NCBI RefSeq assembly: GCF_012489685.1 | Contig: NC_080044.1 | Location: forward strand, 31,228,369-31,292,368 | Length of the DNA stretch: 64,000 bases | Reading direction: 5' to 3' | Source: Lotus japonicus | Taxonomy: Eukaryota > Streptophyta > Magnoliopsida > Fabales > Fabaceae | Part shown: one piece after another, positions 21,521-31,328 of the stretch | Layout: each line of letters opens with the position of its first letter | Position numbering within the stretch: position 1 is the stretch's first letter | Program-made: the position numbers and the translations under genes | The notes under the pieces: model-generated | The model's database searches: none | What the model was told of the DNA's origin: nothing | What the model saw: only the letters and a program-made list of their open reading frames with translations

Positions 21521-22394
21521 CAAAAATATAAACTAATAAGGCTCGCTAAGGCTTGGTGGTGACCGTTTGTGGTGAGAAATATGATTTGCAGATAGATGAG
21601 ACGTGGACTTAACAGACAGAGTGGATGGTTTTTTTAAATTTAATTCAGAAAAATTATTTTCATAAATTAATAAATTAATGTATGATAGTGTATATGAATT
21701 AAATTTATTTAAATTTTAATTAATTAGTAATTATGTTTTATTAGTGACAAATCTGTTTTCGTCACTAAATTTTGCCTTTATAAAAAATGGGGTGGAGTGT
21801 AGATTTTAAAAAAGAATGGGGTGGAGTGTCAATCTTGCAAACCTTGAGGGGAGTGAATGTATTTTACTCTTTTTATTACTTTTAAATATTTTGCTATGTA
21901 CTTATGCTTACTAACTGTTATTATTATTTTTATCTATAAAGACTGAAGATACAAATTTATAAGCATTATAATGAATTATCATGCCATAAAACTTATTAAT
22001 GGATTGTAAATAGATTTCTCCCTAATCACATGAATGCTAATAGTGATCAAAATTTCGGAGGCTTTCTCTATAGTAGCTTAAATCATTGCATAGTTATGGA
22101 TAAAAAAATCATTGCATAGTTGAAAATATAAAGAGAAAGTTCAAAAGGCTCTTAACTCCTTAAGAGGAAATCCAGATAAAACCATAAAACTATGTATAAA
22201 ATACATTTGATTACGCTTTAACAAACAAAGCATTCCTAAAAATTTCTCACACTACCACCACTTACATGTTTTACTTTGATCATCCACATAATAAGTGACA
22301 CCAAAATCCTTCGTTTTATCATGTACGCAAGCTTTATGTTCATTTTTCATATTGTTACATACTTCCATAAGTTCTTGGTATAAATCATCTTCTG
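21521..22394. other. AT-rich intergenic DNA
   Basis: No gene is recognised. The continuation of LNK1 expected on the right of the TIR element is absent. A short motif GGGGTGGAGTGT occurs twice (near 21790 and 21825). The right end, 22252-22394 on the minus strand, may hold a frame-shifted continuation of the SIN3-like gene (YLTEDDLYQELMEVC). Confidence 0.5.
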
Positions 22395-22481
22395 TTAAGT
22401 AGTTGCTCCTCTTGAGGCACCAGGGAAAAAAGTAGTAAACTCATGAAGAAGATCTATGTGTCCCTCAAAAATCACAACAAC
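22395..22481 (-). pseudogene. SIN3-like exon 4, end of PAH2
   Basis: Acceptor CTTCTCCAG before GTTGTTGTG. It encodes VVVIFEGHIDLLHEFTTFF and ends at a TAA at 22395-22397. A one-base shift would continue it into YLTEDDLYQELMEVC. Confidence 0.75.
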
Positions 22482-22608
22482 CTGGAGAAGTTTGACATGT
22501 ATAATTAAAGAGATTGAAAATATAATTTTACAAGAGGTGAGAAACGGTAAAATGACATATATATATATAGAAAATTTGTCAGACTTCGAACTTGATAATA
22601 ACACATAC

Positions 22609-22707
22609 CTCATGGAAAGCCTCAGTCATCGACTTTTTTCCCTCTCCCAACATATCCATGATGTCAATAAAGGACTTGTAAACATTGTTATTGTCATGAA
22701 ACCGAGT
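22609..22707 (-). pseudogene. SIN3-like exon 3, start of PAH2
   Basis: A 99-nt, 33-codon exon between acceptor CAG and donor GTATG. Its helix sequence TRFHDNNNVYKSFIDIMDML is typical of the first half of a PAH domain. Confidence 0.8.
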
Positions 22708-22855
22708 CTGTATGAAAACAAATGAATCTGATTAAGGTGAAATAATATAATATTACTTAACCTTTCTATGAACATCAGAGCTTTAATTAACCAATTTGAA
22801 ACACTTGCAATATCTAATAGTCATGAACCTAATTATTGTGACAAAATGCATGAAG

Positions 22856-22860
22856 TGACT
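22856..22860. repeat. TkB target-site duplication, left (TGACT)
   Basis: TGACT directly before the 5' LTR. The same five bases follow the 3' LTR at 38293-38297. Confidence 0.95.
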
Positions 22861-24854
22861 TGTAAGGCCCTAAGTTCAATTTGGAACAATTTTATGGAAG
22901 TTTGAATAAAATTGAAGTTTTAGCTAATGTTTGATAACTGGCAGATTAGAACTGTCAACTTGTGTAAATTTTTAGAGGGTCTTAACGACTTCATTCGGGA
23001 AAACTTCCTTCATGAGAGTTGTAGCCCTTTAAGTTAAGAAAATTCTCGATGTGGTTTCGTGTAAATCCGATATCTGTAGCTCCAGATATCCCTGTTTTAA
23101 TGAGCAAAGGTCTGGCTGTACAGTACCTACGAAATTTTATTAAAAGTTGGGTTTGTGTTTTGGGCTTAAACCTTTTTAACTTGGATTAAGTGGTGGATTA
23201 AACTCATAATCAGAAGGTTCTTAGGCTGAATGGAGCATTATGGGCCAAGGAAGGCTGATCCAAGGAAAGAAGCAAGGGTTTTGAAAACCCTAAGGCTTGG
23301 TGAGCCGCCGGCTGCCCATGGAAAAGGAAGGGGGCTGCAGCTGGTTTTTCCTCTGAATTATGAGCTTTAATGAGCCATTAATACTCTGTTCTTGGGCTGT
23401 ATCAGATCTGAAACCAGAACCCTAGCCCACACAAGCCCTGGCCGCCACCCATGGGTAAGGATTAGAGTGAAATCCTTATTTTCTTACATGCAAAACAACA
23501 CCAGAAAATATTTCACGTAAACACCAACCAAACAGGCAAACCAGCACCCTTCCCCTTGCTCCTAAGAGGCCTCCACTCGTCACCCTTGCACCACCAGCAA
23601 CCACCGCCCACCAAGGAGGAGGAGGAGACACGAGAAAGAGAGAAAAACCGCAAGGAAGGAGAGGAAACACGTGAAGGAGAGGAAGCACGTGGAGGAAGGA
23701 GAATTTTGGACAGCAGAGGAAGCTCTTTCTATTCTTCACTTCTCTCCATCAAAATCCTACTTCTTTTCATCTAAATTCATTCAAAACCCGAGGTAAGGGC
23801 TGGTCTTAGGATCCTTTGGGTAGATTAGGAATGATTTCATGAGTTTTCTTGAAAATCTATGAACTTTGCTATGAAGGAAATTCTGGTTATGTGTTGGTTG
23901 CTGAGAAATTTGTTAAGAGTTGCTGCTGTGTTTTTCATGCATGATACTATGCTTTGCTACTCTCTAATCATCATATGTGGTATGGTTCTTGATGCCTTGA
24001 GATAATCACATGCTTACTTGCCAAAATTGCTATGCGAATTACATTGCTATAACATGATGTTGGAGATGTGATTTAATTCTGAGTTTTCATGTGAGCAAAG
24101 TACTTTTGAGGGCTGTTCTATGATGTCTATGATCAAAGGAAAGGAAAAGAAAATTTTTGAAAAACCCCAAGGACTCTCCCTTGGTTGGCCGAGCCCTACT
24201 TGAGGGTTTTGGGGCCTTGTTTTCCTTTGTTTCGATGCATAAGCCTCATGGCGCCCCGTTTCTTAATTCTTAAATGATATTTGTGTTGAGTTATGAGTTG
24301 AGTCCGTGATGCCATGATGATGTGCACCTTGTTAAGTTGTCTTGAAGAGTTCTCATTATATTATGGATATGAGCTGTGGTGAAAGGTGCTGAGTTTTATG
24401 GAATGATTAATTATTTGGGAATGTCCCATGGATGTGTGAACAAAGGGAATGGAAGAAAAATTTTACTTGGCAACCCTAGGGGCCTTTGAAGGCCTCGGCC
24501 AAGCCCTATTCCATGGGGGTTTGGTGATTCCTTTCCTTTGTTTGTTACACAAGCCATGATGAACGTTCCTAGGTATCTTATTAAGTAAGTTTGTGTGTTT
24601 GTTACAGTTTAGTAACATGGGTCGCTCACCTAGCTGTAATTCCCATGTTACCCTTGAGAATTTAATTGTGTTTGTAGAAGTGTAAACCTTGAGATGAGTA
24701 AGTAAAAGACATAAGTTGACTTGACCTAGAGCCTTAATCTTAAGAAGTGATTTGACTCGCTTGCAAGATGTTGTGAATAAACTTTTGGACATAGGTCTAG
24801 TGAGACTATGGACCATGAGAACGATGGTACCTTGCACGCGAGGGAGATTCTTTG

Positions 24855-25050
24855 GGTCGACTGCGGTCACCCGTGAACTTGTGGGCCGGTGTGGCTCACG
24901 TGATTTGGTTGACTGCGGTCACCGTGAACTTTTGTGGATCATTGCGGCTCCACGTGATTTTGGTTGACTGCAGTCACCGTGATAACCGTGCCTCTGCGGA
25001 AGCACGAAGATGGCCATGGAAGTTTTGGTGGGTTGTGTGAAGTGAGGAAC
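24855..25050 (+). repeat. About 200-bp LTR segment, first copy (duplicated only in the 5' LTR)
   Basis: Contains three sub-repeats of about 55 bp built on GACTGCGGTCACC. The whole segment returns after the solo LTR, at about 29122-29316. The 3' LTR has it once (about 37097-37290). Confidence 0.85.
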
Positions 25051-25292
25051 TGTAAGACCCAAGTTTTTAAGCTTGTGTCAAGTGAATAAAATTCTTATTC
25101 ACGATTAGGGTTGATGTATCGTGAAGGGAAACCTGAACTAGAGTTTACCAAATGAAATAAATGTATGAAGGAGAAAGTTCAGGAAAAGTCTGAGGTTCGT
25201 ATTGAAGTCGATAAAAGTTATAGCACGATCGTTATACGCTTAAACCTAGGTCAGAAACCCTAGTAAATAGCTAGTTTACGCTTAAAGTCACG

Positions 25293-25526
25293 ATGGAAAC
25301 TTATTCCAAAAATCTTCAGAGAAATGTTAGAATTCCTCTTAATCCATATATCACAATCGTTTCGAGGCGAAACTCTAGAATCTACGAACGTCCGATTCCA
25401 ATCATCGGAAGTTTGCCGAAACCGAAACCCTGGTATTTCAAAACCCTAGAATCAACCGACAATGAAGACTTTTTCTATTCAGAACATCAAATGAAGATTC
25501 TACACGCGTACACCCATTTCTCTTGA
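25293..25526 (+). other. Small 77-codon open frame in the U3 part of LTR L3
   Basis: Begins METYSKNLQRN and ends MKILHAYTHFS. The same frame is open at 50462-50695 and shifted in the third copy (59068-59268). It lies upstream of the TATA box, so it would be transcribed only from outside or at the 3' end of the genomic RNA. Nucleotide similarity is high here, so the open frame alone is weak evidence for a protein. Confidence 0.25.
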
Positions 25527-25757
25527 TGATTTCAATCTTTCTTCAGAAGGAAGTTTTCTATTCCGACATTCGATGCAAAAAGCAACTTATCGGGTAAAAT
25601 AGTTTTACACCGACTTTGCATTAGTCGCCAAAAATACAAGGGAACCTCTTTTTAGTTTTGGAATTCTTTCGCCAAAACCTATCTTAGAATTCACGGAGAA
25701 TGAAGCCGGAAAAATCAGATTCGCGAAACTTTCATTTTCCCGCGTTTTGCCAACCTC

Positions 25758-25765
25758 TATATATA
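25758..25765 (+). promoter_or_regulatory. Candidate TATA box of LTR L3
   Basis: CCTCTATATATAGC; the same context recurs at 50927 and 59532. Confidence 0.6.
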
Positions 25766-26569
25766 GCAAGAAAGGAGAAAAAATGGCAAATATCTTACCC
25801 ATTTTTTCTCCAAACCCGCGAGCTCCATAGAAGGAAGAGGAAGAAGAGTTTTTGTTCAATCCTTGCTTGATCGTTGATTAATCAGTTGCTACTTCAAGGT
25901 TTCGAGGTATAGTCGCTAATCCTTACCTCTGATCGCTTTTTCCATAGCTTTTCTCTAGACTTTTCTGAGCTCATAGTTTTGAGGTTTTTGCAAAACTATC
26001 CTGAATACTTCATTTTTGATTCTAAACATCTTCCTTACGTGCCCAAGAGCACTTCTGTCGGATTAGTTTTTCCGTTATGTCGCCGAAATTCCGCCGGAAT
26101 CAATTTATGCCTCAAATACCCATTTTTGGAGTAAAGCTTCGTCCTTTGGGCTGAAAACTATCGCCATAGCTTAGTGCTAGTAGGATTAGTTGTCATAAAC
26201 GTCGTTGGTGACGTCCCCATCCAATTTGCTTTTTGGGATTTCAGTTTTGAAATTCTAAGTTAAAATATTGACCAAAATACCCCTGCGACAGTTTTCGATC
26301 CGATAATTTTTCCGAGTTTAGAATACCCTTAGTTACGGCTTATGATAGCATAGGAACCAAGTTTGATCGAAGAAAAATCGAGCCATCTAATTAACCATAG
26401 TGGCCGAGCACCCTAAGGGGGGAGGGGGAAAATTCCTTTTTCGAAAACTTGTCCTTTCGCGCTAGATTATCGTACCTCGGAGTATGTACTACTTCGTGTA
26501 ACCTTAGTAAGTATTGATAGCTTAGTTTCCGATAGATTCTGATAGTATTTCTGTGGTTTTGCTCTAAAG

Positions 26570-26647
26570 GTGCTTTTGAGGAATTTCCAGAGGAGCAAGG
26601 CCTTGATTGTGAGGAAGTGTTAGAAGATCATCCTGGAGAATCTTCAG
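26570..26647 (+). other. Conserved 78-nt exon-like block in LTR L3
   Basis: Preceded by CTAAAG and followed by GTGAGGG. Open as GAFEEFPEEQG and so on. Same length as the equivalent blocks in L2, L4 and L5. Confidence 0.4.
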
Positions 26648-28135
26648 GTGAGGGCTACTCACTGAATCCTTAGTTAATGCTTAGGGTCGATGCTTTCGAC
26701 ATTGATTTACTGTTTATGCACTTGTTTGTGCTTGATTGGAAAAATGTTTTCTGAGGCTTCGGCTGACAATGTAGATGATTCATCTACTGAATGATTTTGA
26801 GATTGAATTACATGGTACGTGCTAAGGGGGTAATCTAGGATGTGTGATGCATGCTTTATATGCTAAGTGCTACGTGGTTATTGTAGAATATGTTGATATA
26901 TGACATGTTGGTTGATTGTGCTGATTTAATTATGCCTTTTCAATGATATCTGTGATTCCGAGGAGTGAGGATAGCGGGCAGGTCATGCCGATTTTATTTT
27001 GAGAGTTTTGAGGAAGTTTGATAGGACGAATGAGATTCGGGCCTTGTTATGGTTTTTCATGGATCGAGACATTCTCTGGAAGCCATTTGGGATTAGAAGA
27101 TCCCGAGAACTTTTAAGGTTTGCGATAAGACAAAAAGGATATTATTTTGTAAAGAAAACTCATAAGACATTAAACAACCTCTAAATATTCAATTAATGAT
27201 AATAAACTCGAAATGAAGCTTAGGATGCAAATCTTAGTTTTGGAAAACGAGAAGTGTCGTCGGATCCAAGTGTTGAGGAGATTGATAAGTTTTGAGTATG
27301 TTGATACTCTTATGCTCTGGGAGCAGTTGTGTTGTTGGGCTATCCTGGGGATAAGTCCGGGAAACCGGTAGTTTCCGAGTATGTGATACTCTTTGCTCGT
27401 TGAGCAGTTGCGACCATCGGATTGATATGAGTCGGATGATTTGGAGATCATCATGAGTTATGTGTTGTTGTGAGAAGTGTCTTTTGTCGCATAATCGACT
27501 TTACCTTAGGGTAAGCTTTTAGAGACATTAATTTAGCTAGAACACGTGGCGACGTGTCGAGTGAAGTCGGAGACGTTGTTTGGCTAATCACTGCATTGCA
27601 TGCACTCATTAAGTGGTTTATACACGGCGAGATACCGGACCACGGCGGATTCCAAAATTGGTTATAAGACCAGGATTTCCGCGTAAGAGCGCTGCTAGGT
27701 GACTCTTAGTAGCAGACCGAAATGGCAAGCCTTCGGGTTTTATGCTGATCTGACTACCGTTGTTGTTGGAGTAAGAGGCACGCGGGCCGAAATGGTCCCA
27801 CCGTGGCTGGTGCTAGGGCTGATCCGTTGATGTCCATCCGTTCCGGAATGCATATTGGTTGACTGGGTTAACCTGCATTGCATTTCATGCAACATGCATA
27901 CTAACTTAGTTGTTGAGTGTGATTGTTACTTGTTAATCCTATTTGGAACATGTTATTTGCTATTACTGTCATTTATGTTCATTATGGAATATGCAACCCT
28001 AGGATGCTATGTCTAGTTATAAGCCTAAGTGGCTATTCTCTTATCTGTACCTATTGGGTTTAATATTTACATAATTCTTTGGAGTTGACCCTCGCGTCTT
28101 CTGTGTGTGATTTGGCGGACAACGCCTTTTGTCAG

Positions 28136-28615
28136 ATGTCCATTGCGGACTGGTTCACAATGGTCCACCCTTCGGGGGGGATTAGGTACGAGATGATAGA
28201 CCAGGACGACCCCGGTTCGTGGGTGGTAGACCCCGCTCGCCATCGAGCGACGTACTCGGGGCGGATTATGGAGGACCATGTAGATGGAGTAGGACACTTG
28301 ACAGCAGGAGTGCTGCGGAGATGCACTGTCAGCTTCAACTTGCCACCTGGTGTGCATTGCGGACCAGGAGTAGGAGGACCACCACCACCACCGTTATCTT
28401 CAGATGAGGAGGACCCCTCAGAGGAGGAGCCAGTGGGAGTGACTTCTTCAGACTCCAGTTCACCCACCGTTGCGATCATTGATGATCAGGGTTCGGGCCC
28501 TAAGCCCGTGAGTCCAGTACCGGAGCGTATCGCTGTGGCGAGAGGAGGACGGGTAGTGCATATAGACTTAGTCGTTCTGGATTCAGATTCGGACGACGAT
28601 CATGCTGGCACATAG
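28136..28615 (+). CDS. LTR-borne ORF of TkA (159 codons), copy in L3
   Basis: I do not recognise a known family. From the ATG at 28136 the protein has an N-terminal block of about 50 residues (MSIADWFTMVHPSGG, then GSWVVDPARHRATYSGR), a proline run at residues 82-86, an acidic Ser/Glu cluster at 88-98, and a C-terminal hydrophobic-then-acidic tail (HIDLVVLDSDSDDD) like a SUMO-interacting motif. It lies about 2.4 kb downstream of the LTR TATA box and about 0.5 kb before the LTR end, so it would sit in the 5' leader of the element RNA. Against the copy at 61952, codons 14-50 show nine synonymous changes and one replacement, which suggests protein-level constraint. An in-frame extension upstream to 28079 exists without an ATG. 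Confidence 0.5.
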   Translation: MSIADWFTMVHPSGGIRYEMIDQDDPGSWVVDPARHRATYSGRIMEDHVDGVGHLTAGVLRRCTVSFNLPPGVHCGPGVGGPPPPPLSSDEEDPSEEEPVGVTSSDSSSPTVAIIDDQGSGPKPVSPVPERIAVARGGRVVHIDLVVLDSDSDDDHAGT

Positions 28616-29121
28616 TTTTGAGTGCTGTTGTGAGCTCCTCGAGATAGGATTAGTGTAGGAGTAGAGTCTTAGCTCTGACAGTCATTGCTTCATTTGTTTC
28701 TTTAGGGACAGGGTAGTTTCCCACCTATAGCTTTTTGTGTGGTTTCTTTACGGGAATCACAGAGAGTTGGTTGGACTTAGGAGGTCTTGTTTCAGGCCGA
28801 TGGGCCAGCTTATTCTCAGTTTTGAGGGATGGTGTTGCGGACACTTCACCTTTATATTTGGTTTGTACATATTGCCTACGGGCGCTACTCTTCTTATTAC
28901 CCGGCACTGGAGGTTTACTCGTGACGAGGTTGCTACGTACAGCGGGGGCTGTTATATATATATTGTATATTAGTTCTGTTGTTTTTCGCATTTGGGTTTT
29001 ATTTAATTCAGCCTAGTATATATTATTATCAAAAAAAAAAATATTCACGTTTTTCCGCATTAAGTTTACTTTTGGTTACTAAAGTGACGCCACCGAAATC
29101 GGGGTGTTACAGGAACCGATA

Positions 29122-29316
29122 GACGACTGCGGTCACCCGTGAACTTGTGGGCCGGTGTGGCTCACGTGATTTGGTTGACTGCGGTCACCGTGAACTTTTG
29201 TGGATCATTGCGGCTCCACGTGATTTTGGTTGACTGCGGTCACCGTGATAACCGTGCCTCTGCGGAAGCACGAAGATGGCCATGGAAGTTTTGGTGGGTT
29301 GTGTGAAGTGAGGAAC
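29122..29316 (+). repeat. About 200-bp LTR segment, second copy
   Basis: Repeat of 24855-25050 directly after the solo LTR, beginning GACTGCGGTCACCC and ending GTGAGGAAC. The junction GATAGACGACTGCGG fuses the segment end (GATAGATGACT) to the segment start (GTCGACTGCGG), as in a tandem duplication through the shared GACT. Confidence 0.85.
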
Positions 29317-29471
29317 CGATAGATGACTAACTAACATCTTAAACCCTAATGCAAAAGAGATAATTATTTGTAATTATGGAAGTTGCTTCATTATATCTAT
29401 TGTATTATGTGTTTTCTTTTAGACCTGACCCTTGCTGTTGTTTATGTGTTTATTTGGGGGGGGGGGGGTAG

Positions 29472-29906
29472 ATGGCGTCGACGACAACGACGTTCGTGCA
29501 TCGCTGGATGCTGAGACTTGATGGGGAGCTAGATGATTGGGCCTGGAGAGCCGACTTCTCCGGGATCCGCAGAGTTTATGTCGGGGATGTTAGCTTTATA
29601 GGGATGGACCGGGACGGCAATATAGTGGAGGTTCGCACGGTTGAAGGGGGCATCCTTGACATGCCCTATCCACCTCCTAGGTTCCTACTACCTGAGGTCG
29701 AGGGAGTCGGGGAAACACCTGCTGAGACTAAGGCTGGGACACCTGCTGAGTTCGTGCCTCAAGACGGGTCTGACGCTTCGGTTACGGGACAGCGACGCTA
29801 TGGTGGAGGCGCCAGGTTTATACACAACAACTTGGTGGGGTCGAGACCCAAAAAGAGAAGACAGGTGGTAGAAGATGTGAAGCCCAAGGATGAACCTGCC
29901 GAGTGA
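29472..29906 (+). CDS. LTR-borne ORF of TkB (144 codons), 5' LTR copy
   Basis: An unrecognised protein that starts right after a run of G. It has a Trp-rich start (HRWMLRLDGELDDWAW), a block GIRRVYVGDVSFIGMDRDGN, a proline segment (MPYPPPR), an acidic middle and a basic cluster RPKKRR at residues 125-130 that looks like a nuclear localisation signal. The copy in the 3' LTR (37446-37880) differs by one residue (S124 to P). It occupies the same place in the LTR as the TkA ORF, a few hundred bases before the LTR end, but I see no convincing sequence similarity between the two. Two LTRs of one insertion are too similar to test selection. Confidence 0.4.
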   Translation: MASTTTTFVHRWMLRLDGELDDWAWRADFSGIRRVYVGDVSFIGMDRDGNIVEVRTVEGGILDMPYPPPRFLLPEVEGVGETPAETKAGTPAEFVPQDGSDASVTGQRRYGGGARFIHNNLVGSRPKKRRQVVEDVKPKDEPAE

Positions 29907-30321
29907 CCGTGACACTGATGACTGGACTGGGAGCCCTATGAGCGAGCGTTCTTTTGGAACTTCATTTTATTTTGTTGAGTTTTATGAGAACTTGAGTAAC
30001 TGATGTAAACTATTTACTTCCGCCGTGGTTTTTCCATACGTGGGTGTGGGCACGGTTTTCTTTATTTACTTGCAGTTGATTTTATAACAATTGATGCTCT
30101 ATCCGTTTATGAGTTTAATGCAAAACATATTTCATTATCCTGCTGTTTTTGGTTATGTTATGAATCGGAAAACACTAATGTGATTTCTAGCAATGGCATT
30201 CAAGAGCTTTCAAAAGTAAAAATGACCTTTATCACCTAATCAAGAGTAATAAATGGATCGGCGGAAATGTTTGTGAAAATTGGTTACTGTGTGACACTCG
30301 AGAAATCGGGGCGTTACATTG

Positions 30322-30333
30322 TGGTATCAGAGC
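30322..30333 (+). other. TkB primer-binding site
   Basis: TGGTATCAGAGC, four bases after the 5' LTR end; initiator-Met tRNA type. Confidence 0.9.
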
Positions 30334-30593
30334 TCCGGTTGAGAAACCAGAGCACTAAGGGTTTTGGGCTTACGAGTTTCCGAACTCGTTGATGTTTTTG
30401 TTTTGATAAAGATGTTTTCAAAGCTTCGCGGTGAGGTTGGGTAGACTTGTGTGCTAAGATGGTTGTTTGATTGAGATTGTCTGAAGTTAGTACCATTGCC
30501 GTGGTACTTGGGGTAAGGTAGCTTAATTTTACTGTTGAAAGTTAATTGATATTGTGGGCACTGACGTTAGCTTGTGGTTCTATTTCAAGCAGG

Positions 30594-31328
30594 ATGCCTC
30601 CAAGACAGGACCCCACTAACGCTCAGTTGGCCCAGGCTATGGCCCAGCTGGCGCAGGTCGTCGCCCAGCAGGTCGCCGTCACTACTGCCCAGACTGCAGC
30701 CCAGGCTCAGCGAGAGGCAGAAGAGAATAATAGGAGAGCAGAGGAGGAAGCTCGAAGAGCTCAGCGAGCCGAGAGGGAATTGGCTCAAGATCAGATTCGC
30801 ATGAGAACAAATTTCAACCGGCACGCACCGCCCAAGTTCCAAGGCGAAGCTGAACCCGAAAAGGCTGATCTATGGGTTCAGGAGATGGAGAAGATCTTTG
30901 AGGCACTCCATACCCCGGATGCCGAGAAGGTCAACTTGGCCACTTTTATGCTGAAGGGTGATGCTGAGTATTGGTGGCGTAGTGCCAGACAGCTGATGAC
31001 GGCCAACCATGAGGCCATCACTTGGGAGTCTTTCAGGAAGACTTTCATGGATAAGTACTTCCCGGAAACAGCAAGGGAAGAAATGGAGAACATGTTCCTC
31101 AGCTTGAGGCAAGGACCTACCTCTGTGGGAGAGTATGCTGCACGTTTGGAAGCCCTATCCAAACACTTTCGATTCTTCCAGAACCAGGTGGATGAGGCTT
31201 ACTTATGCAACAGGTTCATGCGAGGGTTGAGGAATGAAATTGAGAAGGCTGTGAGGCCTTTGGGAATCAGGTTCTACCAGCAGCTAGTGGAGAAGGCCCG
31301 TGAAGTCGAGGCTATGGAAAACAGGTAG
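30594..31328 (+). CDS. TkB Gag (capsid region), ends at an in-frame TAG
   Basis: I chose the ATG at 30594 (MPPRQDPTNAQLAQ); an upstream in-frame ATG at 30546 adds an unconserved 16 residues. The order is a Gln/Ala-rich coiled-coil-like N-terminus (residues about 10-75), then the retrotransposon gag domain with FQGEAEPEKADLWVQEMEK, DAEYWWR, FMDKYFPETAREE and RFMRGLRNEI. The frame stops at TAG 31326-31328, just before the linker and the zinc knuckles, which continue in the same frame. The stop may be a nonsense mutation or a readthrough site. Confidence 0.85.
   Translation: MPPRQDPTNAQLAQAMAQLAQVVAQQVAVTTAQTAAQAQREAEENNRRAEEEARRAQRAERELAQDQIRMRTNFNRHAPPKFQGEAEPEKADLWVQEMEKIFEALHTPDAEKVNLATFMLKGDAEYWWRSARQLMTANHEAITWESFRKTFMDKYFPETAREEMENMFLSLRQGPTSVGEYAARLEALSKHFRFFQNQVDEAYLCNRFMRGLRNEIEKAVRPLGIRFYQQLVEKAREVEAMENR

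Larger units (their letters stand above)
25051..29111 (+). repeat. TkA solo LTR (L3) nested in the TkB 5' LTR
   Basis: 4061 bp from TGTAAGACCC to GGGGTGTTACA, with GGAAC duplicated at 25046-25050 and 29112-29116 and no internal domain. This is the classic product of recombination between the two LTRs of an inserted element. It is older or more diverged than the LTRs at 50221 and 58827. It holds a TATA box, the 78-nt exon-like block and an intact 159-codon ORF. Confidence 0.95.
22861..30318 (+). repeat. TkB 5' LTR, interrupted by a TkA solo LTR
   Basis: Starts TGTAAGGCCCTAAG and ends GGGGCGTTACA. Removing the nested insertion (25051-29111 plus one GGAAC) leaves about 3.39 kb, some 200 bp more than the 3' LTR. 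The excess is a tandem duplication around the insertion point. It carries the 144-codon LTR ORF at 29472-29906. Confidence 0.93.

Noticed and set aside
23476..23739. 87-codon minus-strand ORF in the TkB LTR, also at 35718-35981
   Set aside because: Lies opposite a GA-rich simple-sequence stretch. Both copies are LTRs of one insertion, so conservation is not informative.
24463..24870. 135-codon minus-strand ORF in the TkB LTR, also at 36705-37112
   Set aside because: No protein-like features, and identical LTRs explain its persistence. Position and strand do not fit an element gene.
28735..29016. Overlapping ORFs of 78-93 codons after the TkA LTR ORF (also near 53738 and 62500)
   Set aside because: Several frames are open at once and differ between copies; no sign of constraint in one frame.
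30322..30333. tRNA-like sequence
   Set aside because: Only the primer-binding site complementary to a tRNA 3' end; no cloverleaf surrounds it.
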